DNA from: DATKKM01 sp036741795
GTDB lineage: Bacteria; Chloroflexota; Dehalococcoidia; SM23-28-2; RBG-16-64-32
Reading direction: 5' to 3'
Assembly: GCA_036741795.1 (NCBI GenBank)
Contig: DAINRO010000057.1
Span: 1-15,778 of the forward strand
DNA length: 15,778 bases
Position 1 is the first letter of the stretch, and each line of letters starts with the position of its first letter. A program made the position numbers and the translations under genes. Below are positions 1-7,501 of the stretch, in pieces. The notes under the pieces were generated by a model. That model made no database searches, was not told the DNA's origin, and saw only the letters and a program-made list of their open reading frames with translations.

Positions 1-23
1 TTACTCTTTACTCTTTACTATTC
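1..23 (+). repeat. Heptamer tandem repeat, array A (cut by left edge)
   Basis: Period-7 direct repeat: units CTCTTTA at 4-10 and 11-17, preceded by TTA and followed by the diverged CTATTCG. The stop codon of the minus-strand membrane gene (complement of CTA at 18-20) lies inside the last unit. The array starts at base 1, so it probably continues outside the window. The same unit in the same orientation recurs at 2157-2195 and 8309-8350. Confidence 0.75.
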
Positions 24-1538
24 GATCGTCAGTGTTCCCGTCATTTCCGGATGGAAGTCGTCCCGGAACGCATACTGGCCCGGATCGTCAATCGTCGCTA
101 CCAGTTCGCCCGTCTCACCCGGGGGCACGTCTCCGGAAACAACGTCATCTTCGGTCTCGAATTCGCCGTCCGGACCCGCAACCCGCAGATTGTGCACGAA
201 TTGCCCCTGGTTGTTCAGGTTGATCCGGAATTCCTTCGCCGCCGCCAGTGTCACCGCGGCCGGCTCGAAGACGTTGTCCTTCATCACAACGTCTGTTTCC
301 TGCTCCACCGCATCGGGCGCAGGCGTCGCCGACGGAGCATCCGTCACAATCACAGTGCCGGTTGCGAACGGTTCCTGCGTGTTCGGGTCGGTTGCGGTCG
401 GGTCTTTGAACTGGGACTCCCCGCCGTCATCGAACCGGACCACCGTGAACCCTTCGCCTCCCGGCTGAATCACATCTCCCTGGTCCGCCGTTTGCGGATC
501 GCTTCCCGCCGGCACAACCACGAAGTCGTCGCCTGTGTTGTACTCGTTGTCCGCGCCCGCAAAGCGCATGCCGTGAGACACATCCGCAGTGTTCTTCAGC
601 ACAACCTTCACTACCTCGCCGGCCTTCACCTGCAGGCTCGTCGGGTCGAACGCAGTCTCAGCCTCATTTCCAGACACGTTCACCTCGACGGTTCTAGTCG
701 CCTGCTCCTCGGGCAGCACGATGCGATCCTCGAGCTGGAATTGGTCCTGCGGCGGACCGAACTCCAACCGGATCCGGTCGCCGTCCTTCGGGATGTATCT
801 CTCCCAATCGTTCAGCTTCTGACTGTTCACGAAGACCTGGAGCTCTCCCGTGGTTCCGTCGCTGCACTCGTCTCCGTTTTTGTACGTGACACTGCTGCCC
901 GGCATCCGGATTTCGTCGCCGTCCAGCTTCCCGCCACCGTACTCAAACCACTTCACCAGCCGCGCTCCCGCGCCTTCCTCCGAAGCCGAGAACGGATGGA
1001 TGTGGACGACCCCATCACCATGTGTGTGCACGCCGGCCTCCCACGTGGGAGCGTTCGGCTGCTTCTCACCGCATACAAAGTACGTGTACGTCGCGTGCCA
1101 GTGGTCTCGCCCGATTCGCGGTGCGCCGGTGGCTGAGCGCGTAATGAATAGCAGCGCCAGCACGCCGAACACAACGAAGATGATCCCCACCACGGGAACC
1201 CACGGCGGCACGTACATGTTCCGCACGCGGTGGAACATCCCCTGGTCCTTCTTGGCGGTCGTCGATTGCGTGCGGGCAGAACGTGGCTGTCCGCTCCGCC
1301 AGAAATCCATCGGCGACACGTCGGGCGAACTCCCACTTGTCGAAGGCTTCTTCCTGGTTGAACCCGCTTCGGCTGCCGGTGTATCACCAGTCACGTCACC
1401 CGTGCTGGCAGCTGTTACTTCACCAGTCTCATCACCCGGGACGTCCGCGCTCTCCTGGCCGGATACCGGCTGCGCCGGTTCGTTCGGCTTCCCGCCCTTA
1501 CGGCGGCCCCTTTTTTTCTTACCTTGTTGGTCGTCCAC
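18..1538 (-). CDS. Membrane-anchored His-rich/double cupredoxin-like protein lacking copper Cys
   Basis: A 506-residue protein of unknown function. I chose the GTG at 1538 because AAAGGA lies 10 bp upstream (1549-1554). The longer TTG start at 1601 would run 44 bp into the upstream gene. The order is a Lys/Arg-rich cytoplasmic N-terminus, an acidic and Thr/Ser-rich stretch, one membrane helix (about 114-134), and then an exterior region. The exterior region begins with a His-rich domain (DHWHATY near 145-151, HTHGDGVVHIHP near 171-182) and continues with two cupredoxin-like beta domains (about 281-399 and 415-506). Domain 2 ends in FRDDFHPEMTG: the usual Cys three residues before the ligand His is Asp493, while His449, His496 and Met499 remain. 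Domain 1 keeps a His (VSHGMRF) but no C-terminal Cys/His/Met cluster. It probably does not form a normal type 1 blue copper site. The stop codon sits in a heptamer repeat. A role in metal binding or redox at the cell surface is inference. Confidence 0.85.
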   Translation of the reverse strand: MDDQQGKKKRGRRKGGKPNEPAQPVSGQESADVPGDETGEVTAASTGDVTGDTPAAEAGSTRKKPSTSGSSPDVSPMDFWRSGQPRSARTQSTTAKKDQGMFHRVRNMYVPPWVPVVGIIFVVFGVLALLFITRSATGAPRIGRDHWHATYTYFVCGEKQPNAPTWEAGVHTHGDGVVHIHPFSASEEGAGARLVKWFEYGGGKLDGDEIRMPGSSVTYKNGDECSDGTTGELQVFVNSQKLNDWERYIPKDGDRIRLEFGPPQDQFQLEDRIVLPEEQATRTVEVNVSGNEAETAFDPTSLQVKAGEVVKVVLKNTADVSHGMRFAGADNEYNTGDDFVVVPAGSDPQTADQGDVIQPGGEGFTVVRFDDGGESQFKDPTATDPNTQEPFATGTVIVTDAPSATPAPDAVEQETDVVMKDNVFEPAAVTLAAAKEFRINLNNQGQFVHNLRVAGPDGEFETEDDVVSGDVPPGETGELVATIDDPGQYAFRDDFHPEMTGTLTIE

Positions 1539-1557
1539 TACCAGTTGTTCCTTTCGG

Positions 1558-2040
1558 TCATCTCTTCGAAGATGCAGCCGCGGTTTCCCGCTGCCGATCA
1601 AGGGCCTTTACTTTATCTACGTTCACGGACTCGGACGAGTCTGCTTTCGCGTCAAACCACGCGTCGAGGATCTCCCTCGCGAGCGTTTCCGTCGTCGTCC
1701 GCAGGCTCAGGCACAACACGTTCGCCTGGTTCCAGGCCTTTGCACCCCTCGCCGTCTCCGCGTCCCCGCACAACGCCGCGCGCACTCCCGCTACCTTGTT
1801 AGCGGCAATTGAAACGCCCGTCCCTGTCCAGCACAGCAGGATCCCCTCGTCCGCGCTTCCCGACGCCACTTCCGCCGCCACCCTCACTGCCACATCCGGC
1901 CAGTCCCGTGATTCGTGCGAATCGCTGAGCGCGCCGTGCAAGGCAACGTCACAGCCGCGAGAAGCTAGTTCTCGCGCCAGAAAATCGGTGACATGCGACT
2001 TCTCATCGCTTCCAAGGGCAATACGCAAAGGGGAACTCAC
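1558..2040 (-). CDS. RpiB/LacA/LacB-family sugar-phosphate isomerase, divergent active site
   Basis: A 160-residue protein of the ribose-5-phosphate isomerase B / galactose-6-phosphate isomerase fold. The family signature is clear at 67-86: GILLCWTGTGVSIAANKVAG, compared with the usual CGTGIGMSIAANK, followed by WNQANVLCLSLR. The catalytic-base Cys70 and Thr72 remain. Several residues expected from characterised RpiB are changed: Asp-His near residue 12 is Asp-Glu, Gly after Cys is Trp71, the ring-opening His before Asn-x-Ala-Asn is Trp103, and the Arg-rich phosphate-binding tail is replaced by a Ser/Asp/Lys segment. It may act on a different or unphosphorylated ketose/aldose, so calling it ribose-5-phosphate isomerase would go too far. 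The start is GTG (2038-2040) without a clear Shine-Dalgarno. A TATAAT lies about 36 bp upstream. The 19-bp gap to the downstream membrane gene suggests one transcript. Confidence 0.88.
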   Translation of the reverse strand: MSSPLRIALGSDEKSHVTDFLARELASRGCDVALHGALSDSHESRDWPDVAVRVAAEVASGSADEGILLCWTGTGVSIAANKVAGVRAALCGDAETARGAKAWNQANVLCLSLRTTTETLAREILDAWFDAKADSSESVNVDKVKALDRQRETAAASSKR

Positions 2041-2075
2041 TGATTGCGGGTTTAGCTGCTCCAGCAGCCACGAAT

Positions 2076-2081
2076 ATTATA
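2076..2081 (-). promoter_or_regulatory. Candidate -10 box for the RpiB-like gene
   Basis: The minus strand reads TATAAT, a perfect sigma70-type -10, about 36 bp upstream of the GTG start. No convincing TTGACA-like -35 is seen at 16-18 bp. The predicted start near 2069 gives a leader of about 29 nt. A small inverted repeat (GCTGCT/AGCAGC, 2055-2068) falls just at that start. Confidence 0.45.
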
Positions 2082-2156
2082 GGCCTTGTCCATTCATATA
2101 CGCCAAACCATCAAAACCAGTTCAGCGTTACTCGCCCGCCCAACCACTCAGCACTA

Positions 2157-2195
2157 CCTTTCACCATTTACTATTTACCATTTACTATTCACTAT
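2157..2195 (+). repeat. Heptamer tandem repeat, array B
   Basis: Five period-7 units in register: CCTTTCA (2157-2163), CCATTTA, CTATTTA, CCATTTA and CTATTCA (to 2191), then CTAT of a partial sixth. The consensus C-Y-M-T-T-Y-A is shared with the arrays at 1-23 and 8309-8350. It lies between the RpiB-like and aldolase genes, ending about 16 bp before the aldolase Shine-Dalgarno, so it is likely in the promoter or 5' leader of the aldolase gene. Confidence 0.8.
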
Positions 2196-2211
2196 GGCCG
2201 CCCACACCCAC

Positions 2212-2217
2212 AGGAGG
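2212..2217 (+). promoter_or_regulatory. Ribosome binding site deciding the aldolase start
   Basis: A perfect AGGAGG with a 9-bp spacer to ATG 2227. It supports that start over in-frame ATGs further upstream, which would translate the heptamer repeat. Confidence 0.85.
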
Positions 2218-2226
2218 ACCCAACCA

Positions 2227-3267
2227 ATGCCATCTTCAACTGAACTCAACCAGATCGCCCGCTCCCTCGTCGCCTCCGGTAAGGGAATCCTCGCCGCAGA
2301 CGAAAGCTCCGGCACCATCAAGAAGCGCTTCGACAGCATTGGCGCCGAGAACACGGAGATCAACCGCCGCGACTACCGCGAGTTCCTCTTCCGCACCCCC
2401 GGCGCCCAGGAATTCATCAGCGGCGTCATCCTCTTCGACGAGACCATCCGCCAGGACGCCGCAGACGGCACCCCGCTCCGCACCGTCCTCCAGGACCAGG
2501 GCATCATCCCCGGTATCAAGGTGGACAAGGGCACGGTCGCTCTCGCCGGCAGCGAAGGCGAGCTTGTCACCGACGGTCTCGACGGCCTCCGCGACCGCCT
2601 CAACGAGTACTACGAGCTCGGCGCCCGCTTCACCAAGTGGCGCGCCCTGATTAACATCGGCCGTAACATCCCCACAAGCTACTGCCTCGACGTCAACGCC
2701 CACGCACTCGCCCGATACGCCGCCCTCAGCCAGGAAGCAGGCCTCGTCCCCATCGTCGAGCCCGAAGTCTTCATGGAGGGCGACCACGACATCGATCGCG
2801 CCTACGAAGTCACCACCGCGACCCTCCGCGAAGTCTTCCGCCAGGTCGAAGACCAGCGGGTCGATCTCGAAGGTCTCCTCCTCAAGAGCAGCATGGTCCT
2901 CTCCGGCAGCAAGGCGTCCAACCGCGCAGCGCCCGACAAGGTCGCCGAGCGCACTGTCGCCTGCTTCAAGGAGACCGTCCCCGCCGCCGTCCCCGGCATC
3001 GTCTTCCTCTCCGGCGGACAGGGCGACGAAGAAGCCACGGTCAACCTCGATGCCATCAACCGCCACGCCGCCGAAGCCGGCGCCCCCTGGGAACTAAGTT
3101 TCTCCTATGGACGCGGACTGCAGGCCGCACCGCTAAAGGCGTGGGGTGGAAACTCCGCCAACGTCGCAGCCGCCCAGCAGGCCTACCACCACCGCGCCGA
3201 GGTAACCTCCGCCGCTCGCCGCGGCGACTACTCGCCATCACTAGAACCCGCCGGCACCTCTGCTTGA
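2227..3267 (+). CDS. fba: Class I fructose-bisphosphate aldolase (Schiff-base type)
   Basis: A 346-residue cytosolic aldolase that interconverts fructose 1,6-bisphosphate with glyceraldehyde 3-phosphate and dihydroxyacetone phosphate (glycolysis/gluconeogenesis). It is of the animal/plant class I type rather than the zinc class II type. Visible active-site blocks are GKGILAADES (Asp25), IKVDKG (Lys101), GARFTKWRA (Lys137), PIVEPEV (Glu178), the Schiff-base lysine in LLLKSSMVLSG (Lys220), FLSGGQ (Ser262) and SFSYGRGLQ (Arg296). All expected catalytic positions are present. It is slightly shorter than the roughly 360-residue animal enzymes and ends in a different tail without the C-terminal Tyr. 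The start is fixed by AGGAGG at 2212. Codon use is strongly C-ending. It is transcribed away from the RpiB-like gene, and a hairpin repeat lies 14 bp after the stop. Confidence 0.96.
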   Translation: MPSSTELNQIARSLVASGKGILAADESSGTIKKRFDSIGAENTEINRRDYREFLFRTPGAQEFISGVILFDETIRQDAADGTPLRTVLQDQGIIPGIKVDKGTVALAGSEGELVTDGLDGLRDRLNEYYELGARFTKWRALINIGRNIPTSYCLDVNAHALARYAALSQEAGLVPIVEPEVFMEGDHDIDRAYEVTTATLREVFRQVEDQRVDLEGLLLKSSMVLSGSKASNRAAPDKVAERTVACFKETVPAAVPGIVFLSGGQGDEEATVNLDAINRHAAEAGAPWELSFSYGRGLQAAPLKAWGGNSANVAAAQQAYHHRAEVTSAARRGDYSPSLEPAGTSA

Positions 3268-3281
3268 TCTAGCCGACCCGC

Positions 3282-3320
3282 TGTCATCCTGCCCTGGCAG
3301 GATCTGGTGGGGCGGTGGGG
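3282..3320 (+). repeat. REP-like hairpin repeat, copy 1
   Basis: TGTCATCCTG followed by a short loop, then CAGGATCTGGTGGGG and GGTGGGG. Stem ATCCTGC/GCAGGAT (3286-3303), 7 bp with a 4-nt loop. It is a near copy of 13486-13526, including the G-rich tail. It lies 14 bp after the aldolase stop with no T-run, so it is more likely an extragenic palindromic element or mRNA 3'-end hairpin than a classical terminator. Confidence 0.75.
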
Positions 3321-3497
3321 TTAGTCGGCGATGGGAACCGCCGCTTAACTCCGTGAGGATAAGATCCATCGTCGGGGGCCTATCCGCTTATCCGCTCAAA
3401 TCCGTTGTGAGACACGACTGAGTAGACGCGCCGCGCTTAGCACAAGACCTCAAGTGTGCACACCCGTATACTCGGCTACTGGAGGGAGCTTCATAAC
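3321..3497 (+). promoter_or_regulatory. Leader region of the M16 protease gene
   Basis: Non-coding stretch between the hairpin repeat and the protease. It contains a tandem 8-mer TATCCGCT twice (3381-3396), a perfect 10-bp palindrome GTGTGCACAC (3454-3463), a -10-like TATACT (3467-3472) and a strong purine-rich ribosome binding site GGAGGGAG (3481-3488), 9 bp before ATG 3498. No good -35 is seen. The palindrome sits just upstream of the -10, where a regulator could bind. Function is inferred only. Confidence 0.4.
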
Positions 3498-4775
3498 ATG
3501 CCAATCACCTGGGAAATCGGGCAATTGCCCAACGGCCTCCGCGTCGTTACGACTCCCGTTGCAACGTCAGAGTCGGTGAGTGTGAACGTCTTCGTCGGCG
3601 CGGGCTCGCGCGGAGAAGGAACCGGGAATATGGGCGTCGCACACTTCCTCGAGCACATGGTTTTCAAAGGAACGGAAGCCCGCCCGACGGCGATCGACAT
3701 CGCTGAGGCGATCGAGGGCGCGGGCGGCGTGCTGAACGCCTACACGTCGAAGGAACTCACGTGCTACTGGAACCATGTGCCTTACGACGAGCTGGAATGC
3801 GCGATGGACGTCCTCGCGGACATGCTCCACAACTCGAAGCTCGATCCTGAGGAGATCGACCGTGAACGCTCAGTGGTGCAGCAGGAAATCAAGCGAGCCC
3901 AGGACCAGCCAGGCTCCTACGTGGGCGAACTGTTGAACCGGGCCATGTACGGCGACCACCAGCTCGGCCGGCCCATCGCGGGGACTGAGGATAGCGTCGG
4001 CGCGCTTCAGCGGTCCGACTTCGACGACTGGCTCGGGAGTTGGTACATGGCCCCCAATGTGGTACTTAGCGTAGCCGGCAACACGACCCATGATGCCGTC
4101 ATGGCTTTCGCTGAACGGCTGTTCAACAACGGCACATCCGGCAACCCGCCGGATGTGCTCGCTCTTGCAGAGACACCACCCGCAAAACCCTTCGTCGCAG
4201 ACATTCGGCCAATCTCACAGTCGAACGTTGCCATCGGAATGCCGGCCCTAGACCGGAAAGATCCGGACCGTTTCACCCTGATGATCCTCAACGCCATCCT
4301 TGGACGCGGAATGAGTTCCCGTCTATTCAAGGAAGTGCGTGAACGGCGGGGCCTGGCTTACTCGGTCGGCTCCTCGGTGAGCCGCCAGTCCGACACAGGA
4401 ATGCTCACGGTATCCGCCGGTGTCTCTCCCGAAAAGCTGCCGGAGGCGATCAGCGTAATCATGGAAGAGTTGGAGAAACTCACACAGGAACCCGTGGACG
4501 ATGCGGAGCTGAAGAAGGCCATCGACTACACGGTGGGCAGCTTCCGGCTCAGCCTGGAATCGACCATGTCACTGGGTCAGCGCGCAGGCGAGAGCCTGCT
4601 CACAATGGGCGAGATTGAGCCGATTGAATCAGTGGTTGCGAAGCTACGCGCTGTCAGCCCAGATGACATCATGCGGGTCGCTAAACGCGTCTTGCATCGC
4701 GAACGTGCCGCCCTCGCCCTGGTCGGTCCCGAGGCCGACGAGGACACTCTGCTCAAAGCACTCCAGGCGGCTTAA
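3498..4775 (+). CDS. M16B-family zinc protease (processing-peptidase/PqqL-like)
   Basis: A 425-residue single-repeat M16B peptidase, the usual length for bacterial members. The inverted zinc motif HxxEH is at 49-53 (HFLEH), with the third ligand Glu130 in VVQQEI at the expected 76-residue spacing. The C-terminal half has the substrate-binding Arg/Tyr signature in ERRGLAYSV (about 282-290). No signal peptide or membrane helix is visible, so it is probably cytosolic. Family members are often encoded beside a catalytically inactive partner, but none is seen here. ATG 3498 is chosen for GGAGGGAG 9 bp upstream; the longer frame from 3456 starts within the promoter-like region. The stop is followed after 14 bp by the oxidoreductase gene, whose AAGGGG Shine-Dalgarno overlaps this stop, so the two may be co-transcribed. 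The substrate is unknown. Confidence 0.93.
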   Translation: MPITWEIGQLPNGLRVVTTPVATSESVSVNVFVGAGSRGEGTGNMGVAHFLEHMVFKGTEARPTAIDIAEAIEGAGGVLNAYTSKELTCYWNHVPYDELECAMDVLADMLHNSKLDPEEIDRERSVVQQEIKRAQDQPGSYVGELLNRAMYGDHQLGRPIAGTEDSVGALQRSDFDDWLGSWYMAPNVVLSVAGNTTHDAVMAFAERLFNNGTSGNPPDVLALAETPPAKPFVADIRPISQSNVAIGMPALDRKDPDRFTLMILNAILGRGMSSRLFKEVRERRGLAYSVGSSVSRQSDTGMLTVSAGVSPEKLPEAISVIMEELEKLTQEPVDDAELKKAIDYTVGSFRLSLESTMSLGQRAGESLLTMGEIEPIESVVAKLRAVSPDDIMRVAKRVLHRERAALALVGPEADEDTLLKALQAA

Positions 4776-4789
4776 GGGGCGCAGACGCA

Positions 4790-5893
4790 ATGAGTGGGCG
4801 CGTGCGCGTAGGCATTATCGGCACTGGCTCGATCGCCGATGCCCATTTGTACGCGTATCAGAAGGCGGAAGGCCGGGCGAAGATTGCCGCTGTCGTGGAC
4901 GTCCAGCAAGATCGCGCGGCTCGGGCAGCCGAGCGGTTCGGTGTGCCGGAGATCATGACCGACTACCGCACGCTACTCGCGCGGGATGATATCGACGCCG
5001 TCAGCATTTGCACGCCGCCTTCATTACACGTCGAGATGTCAGTCGCAGCGCTCGCCGCCGGGAAGCACGTCTTGTGTGAAAAGCCCGTTGCGCCGACTTT
5101 GTCGGATCTCGATCGGATCGAGCAGGCGCAGAAGGAAAGCGGGTCGATCTTCTCGGGCGTGTTCCAGCTGCGCTTTGGCAAGGGCGCCCAGCAATTGCGC
5201 TGGCTCCTTGACGAGGGACGCATGGGCAAAATCCACCTGGGGATGGCCGAGACGCTCTGGTACCGGGACGCCGATTACTTCGCCGTTCCCTGGCGCGCGA
5301 CATGGGCAGACCAGTGCGGCGGCGTCACCGTGAGTCAGGCGATCCACTTGATCGACGCGTTGATCTGGTGCCTCGGGCGACCGACCCGGGTTTATGCGAG
5401 CGCCAGCACGGTTCGGGCGCTAACCGAGTGCGAGGAGACCTGCGTGGCCGTGATCGACTTCGAGAACGGAGCGATCGGTCAGATCACTTCCACAGTTGCG
5501 GCAGCCGGGCCTGAGAAGTCACGCCTCGAGGTCTTCGGAACCACTGGCAGCGCGTCTTCAACGGGAACCGCGTATGACTCAACTTCGGAGCCATTCGCCA
5601 TCGGAATGCCGGACCCAGCAGTTGCCGAAAAGTTGGCGGCCGAGATGGAGGAAAAGGTGCCGAGGGCGTACCGAATGCTGCACAGGGGGCAAGTAGAGGA
5701 TTTTCTGTCCGCGATCGTGGATGCCCGTCCGCCGGCAATCGGGGTCGATGAGTGCCGCGCCGTCCTGCAGGTGACAGCGGGCATTTACAAGTCTGCGATG
5801 ACCGGCCAAGCGGTGGACCTCCCGATTTCGCCGGACGACCCTTGGTACAACACGCTGGTACCTGGGGGCGCTATGCTGGCGGGACTGAACTAA
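4790..5893 (+). CDS. Gfo/Idh/MocA-family NAD(P)-dependent oxidoreductase
   Basis: A 367-residue protein with an N-terminal Rossmann domain (GIIGTGSIAD, 8-17), the family's EKP motif (97-99, CEKPVAPT), and a C-terminal alpha/beta domain with QAIHLIDALIW, where His186 and Asp189 fall at the usual catalytic/substrate positions. The position four before His is Ser182, where many dehydrogenases have Asp or Asn. Members oxidise or reduce hydroxyl groups of sugars, inositols and related polyols. The substrate cannot be read from sequence. The stop and the next start overlap as TAATG, and the neighbours are a DUF6807 protein and a cupin, so the three probably work on one carbohydrate-like substrate. 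The Shine-Dalgarno AAGGGG overlaps the protease stop. Confidence 0.93.
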   Translation: MSGRVRVGIIGTGSIADAHLYAYQKAEGRAKIAAVVDVQQDRAARAAERFGVPEIMTDYRTLLARDDIDAVSICTPPSLHVEMSVAALAAGKHVLCEKPVAPTLSDLDRIEQAQKESGSIFSGVFQLRFGKGAQQLRWLLDEGRMGKIHLGMAETLWYRDADYFAVPWRATWADQCGGVTVSQAIHLIDALIWCLGRPTRVYASASTVRALTECEETCVAVIDFENGAIGQITSTVAAAGPEKSRLEVFGTTGSASSTGTAYDSTSEPFAIGMPDPAVAEKLAAEMEEKVPRAYRMLHRGQVEDFLSAIVDARPPAIGVDECRAVLQVTAGIYKSAMTGQAVDLPISPDDPWYNTLVPGGAMLAGLN

Positions 5894-7053
5894 TGGGCGG
5901 TCTCGAAGTGAACGTCACTGCGTCGGCGCGACTCGACAATTCTGTTGTCGTCGCAGAAATCCCTGCAGGTTCTATCGATTGCCAGCAAACTTGGGTCGGC
6001 CGCGATGACTCGGGGCAGCAATTTCCGATCCAGGCTACATCGGCTTCCTCGGGTGCTGCCATGGTTGGCATACAAGTTGCTTCACTCGACGAGGGCAGTG
6101 CCCTGAGCCTTCGCCTGGAGCCCGACGAAACGCCTGATCCGCGCCGCGGTATCGTCCTCGGCGATCAGGCGGAAAACGGCCGGATCGTGGTGAACTACAG
6201 CGGTTTTCTCCAGACCATCTATCACTACGGCGCGGAGACCTTCAAGCCCCGGTTCTACCCCATCACCGCGCCCTGCGCCCGGCTCGGAGACATCGACTCA
6301 CTGAGCACTGTGTATCCCAAAGGGATCACGGACGACAGCCCGCCGGACCACATCTGGCACCGGTCACTCTGGTACGCCTGCGGTGACGTGAACGGCGTGG
6401 ACTTCTACCTGGAGAATGGCGGTGAAGGGAAGATTGTCCACAAGGCCTTCTCGACTGTCTTCTCTGGGCCGCTTTTCGGCGGATTCCGGGAGTCGCTGGC
6501 CTGGACCACCCCGGCCGGCAAGACTCTCATCGATGACGAGCGCACGTTCATGATGTACCGGCTGAAGGGGACTGTGCGCATCTTCGACATCGGCGCAAAG
6601 TTCACCGCCCGCGCTGAGCCCGTGACGTTCGGCGCGACCAACGAAAACGCTCTGCCACTAATTCGTGTCGCAGACGCAATCGACGAATGGGACGGCGGCA
6701 CCATCACTCTGTCAGATGGCACGACAGGCGGGAAAGCTGCATTCGGCCACCACGCGGAGTGGGCAGATTGTTCAGGCCCCCTGGCGCGAACGAAGGATGG
6801 AGGGCCATGGATATGGGGGATTGCGATGCTGGACCACCCCTCCAACCGCAACCACCCCAACGCCTGGTTCGCTCGCTCCTACGGTCCCCTGGGAACCAAC
6901 ACGCCTTTCTTCGATGGAGCGTTGACGCTAGAGCCAGGCGAGTCCTGGGAGTTGAAGCACCGCATCATTGTTCACGAAGGCACGCCGGAAGAGGCGCAAA
7001 TCGCATCCAGGTTCGCCGAATACGCCAACCCGGCATCCATCGAAATCACGTGA
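5893..7053 (+). CDS. DUF6807 ('PmoA family') protein, likely carbohydrate-related
   Basis: A 386-residue protein with the hallmark central block of the DUF6807 family: PPDHIWHRSLWYACGDVNG (about 157-176), followed by a Glu/Asp-Thr-Phe-Met-rich beta region and HHAEWADCSGPL near the C-terminal third. Databases often call the family 'methane oxygenase PmoA', but it is unrelated to particulate methane monooxygenase. Members typically occur beside Gfo/Idh/MocA enzymes, as here. No signal peptide is seen, so it is probably cytosolic. ATG 5893 shares its A with the preceding TAA, indicating translational coupling; the reading frame is open further upstream but inside the oxidoreductase gene. The biochemical function is unproven. 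Binding or conversion of an oxidised sugar produced by the upstream enzyme is my inference. Confidence 0.85.
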   Translation: MGGLEVNVTASARLDNSVVVAEIPAGSIDCQQTWVGRDDSGQQFPIQATSASSGAAMVGIQVASLDEGSALSLRLEPDETPDPRRGIVLGDQAENGRIVVNYSGFLQTIYHYGAETFKPRFYPITAPCARLGDIDSLSTVYPKGITDDSPPDHIWHRSLWYACGDVNGVDFYLENGGEGKIVHKAFSTVFSGPLFGGFRESLAWTTPAGKTLIDDERTFMMYRLKGTVRIFDIGAKFTARAEPVTFGATNENALPLIRVADAIDEWDGGTITLSDGTTGGKAAFGHHAEWADCSGPLARTKDGGPWIWGIAMLDHPSNRNHPNAWFARSYGPLGTNTPFFDGALTLEPGESWELKHRIIVHEGTPEEAQIASRFAEYANPASIEIT

Positions 7054-7062
7054 GGTAAACCT

Positions 7063-7416
7063 ATGACTCAGCAAGATCAGCGAGAAGCGGTCATTCGCAA
7101 CATCAAGGACATCCCTGAGGAGCGCGGTGTATGCGGGTTCCGCCGCCGCGTCATTACCGAGGAGGACACCGATACCGCCAACGTCACCTACCTGCGGATC
7201 GACGATTCAAAGTACCACTACCACGCCGAGATGACAGAGTTCTACTACGTCCTCAAGGGCGGCGGCACAATCACGCTTGACGGTGAAGTGCGCCCCGTCA
7301 CCGAGGGCGACCTGGTGATGATCCCACCGGGTGTCCGCCACACGTCAGACGGCGAAATGGACGCGCTGATCATCGGCGTCCCCCCGCAGGAAACGTCCGA
7401 CGTCCACTTTGACTGA
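7063..7416 (+). CDS. Small single-domain cupin
   Basis: A 117-residue cupin barrel. Motif 1 is YHYHAEMTEFYYVLKGGG with metal ligands His52, His54 and Glu59. Motif 2 is GDLVMIPPGVRHTSDG with His93. The full 3-His/1-Glu set is present, so a bound Mn, Fe, Ni or Zn is expected. Small cupins of this type include sugar or keto-acid isomerases, dioxygenases and sensors, and sequence alone does not decide among them. The Shine-Dalgarno GAGG overlaps the TGA of the DUF6807 gene, with 7 bp to ATG 7063, so it is the third gene of a coupled unit. Confidence 0.9.
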   Translation: MTQQDQREAVIRNIKDIPEERGVCGFRRRVITEEDTDTANVTYLRIDDSKYHYHAEMTEFYYVLKGGGTITLDGEVRPVTEGDLVMIPPGVRHTSDGEMDALIIGVPPQETSDVHFD

Positions 7417-7501
7417 ACCTGCTTCACCTCTAACGAGTCAAGGCACCGTGAGTCGAGGGAGTGTCGCAATCCCGGAAGCACTTCAGGCAGTCTAACCGGC
7501 G

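Noticed and set aside
51..1136. Open frame of 361 codons on the plus strand opposite the cupredoxin-like gene
   Set aside because: The Arg/His/Leu-rich product has no recognisable motif; the minus strand has a membrane helix and conserved domain blocks.
1539..1601. Longer TTG start for the cupredoxin-like protein
   Set aside because: It would overlap the RpiB-like gene by 44 bp and has no ribosome binding site, whereas GTG 1538 has AAAGGA at 10 bp.
2236..3066. Long open frame of 276 codons on the minus strand opposite the aldolase gene
   Set aside because: The product is an acidic Asp/Glu/Gly/Val-rich string, a typical mirror of a GC-rich, C-ending gene. The plus strand encodes a fully recognisable aldolase.
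3282..3320. Rho-independent terminator of the aldolase gene
   Set aside because: The hairpin is followed by a G-rich tail instead of a T-run and recurs as a repeat elsewhere.
5893..7053. Particulate methane monooxygenase subunit (from the family nickname 'PmoA')
   Set aside because: The protein is soluble, lacks the multi-helix membrane architecture of true PmoA, and matches DUF6807; no other pmo genes are near.
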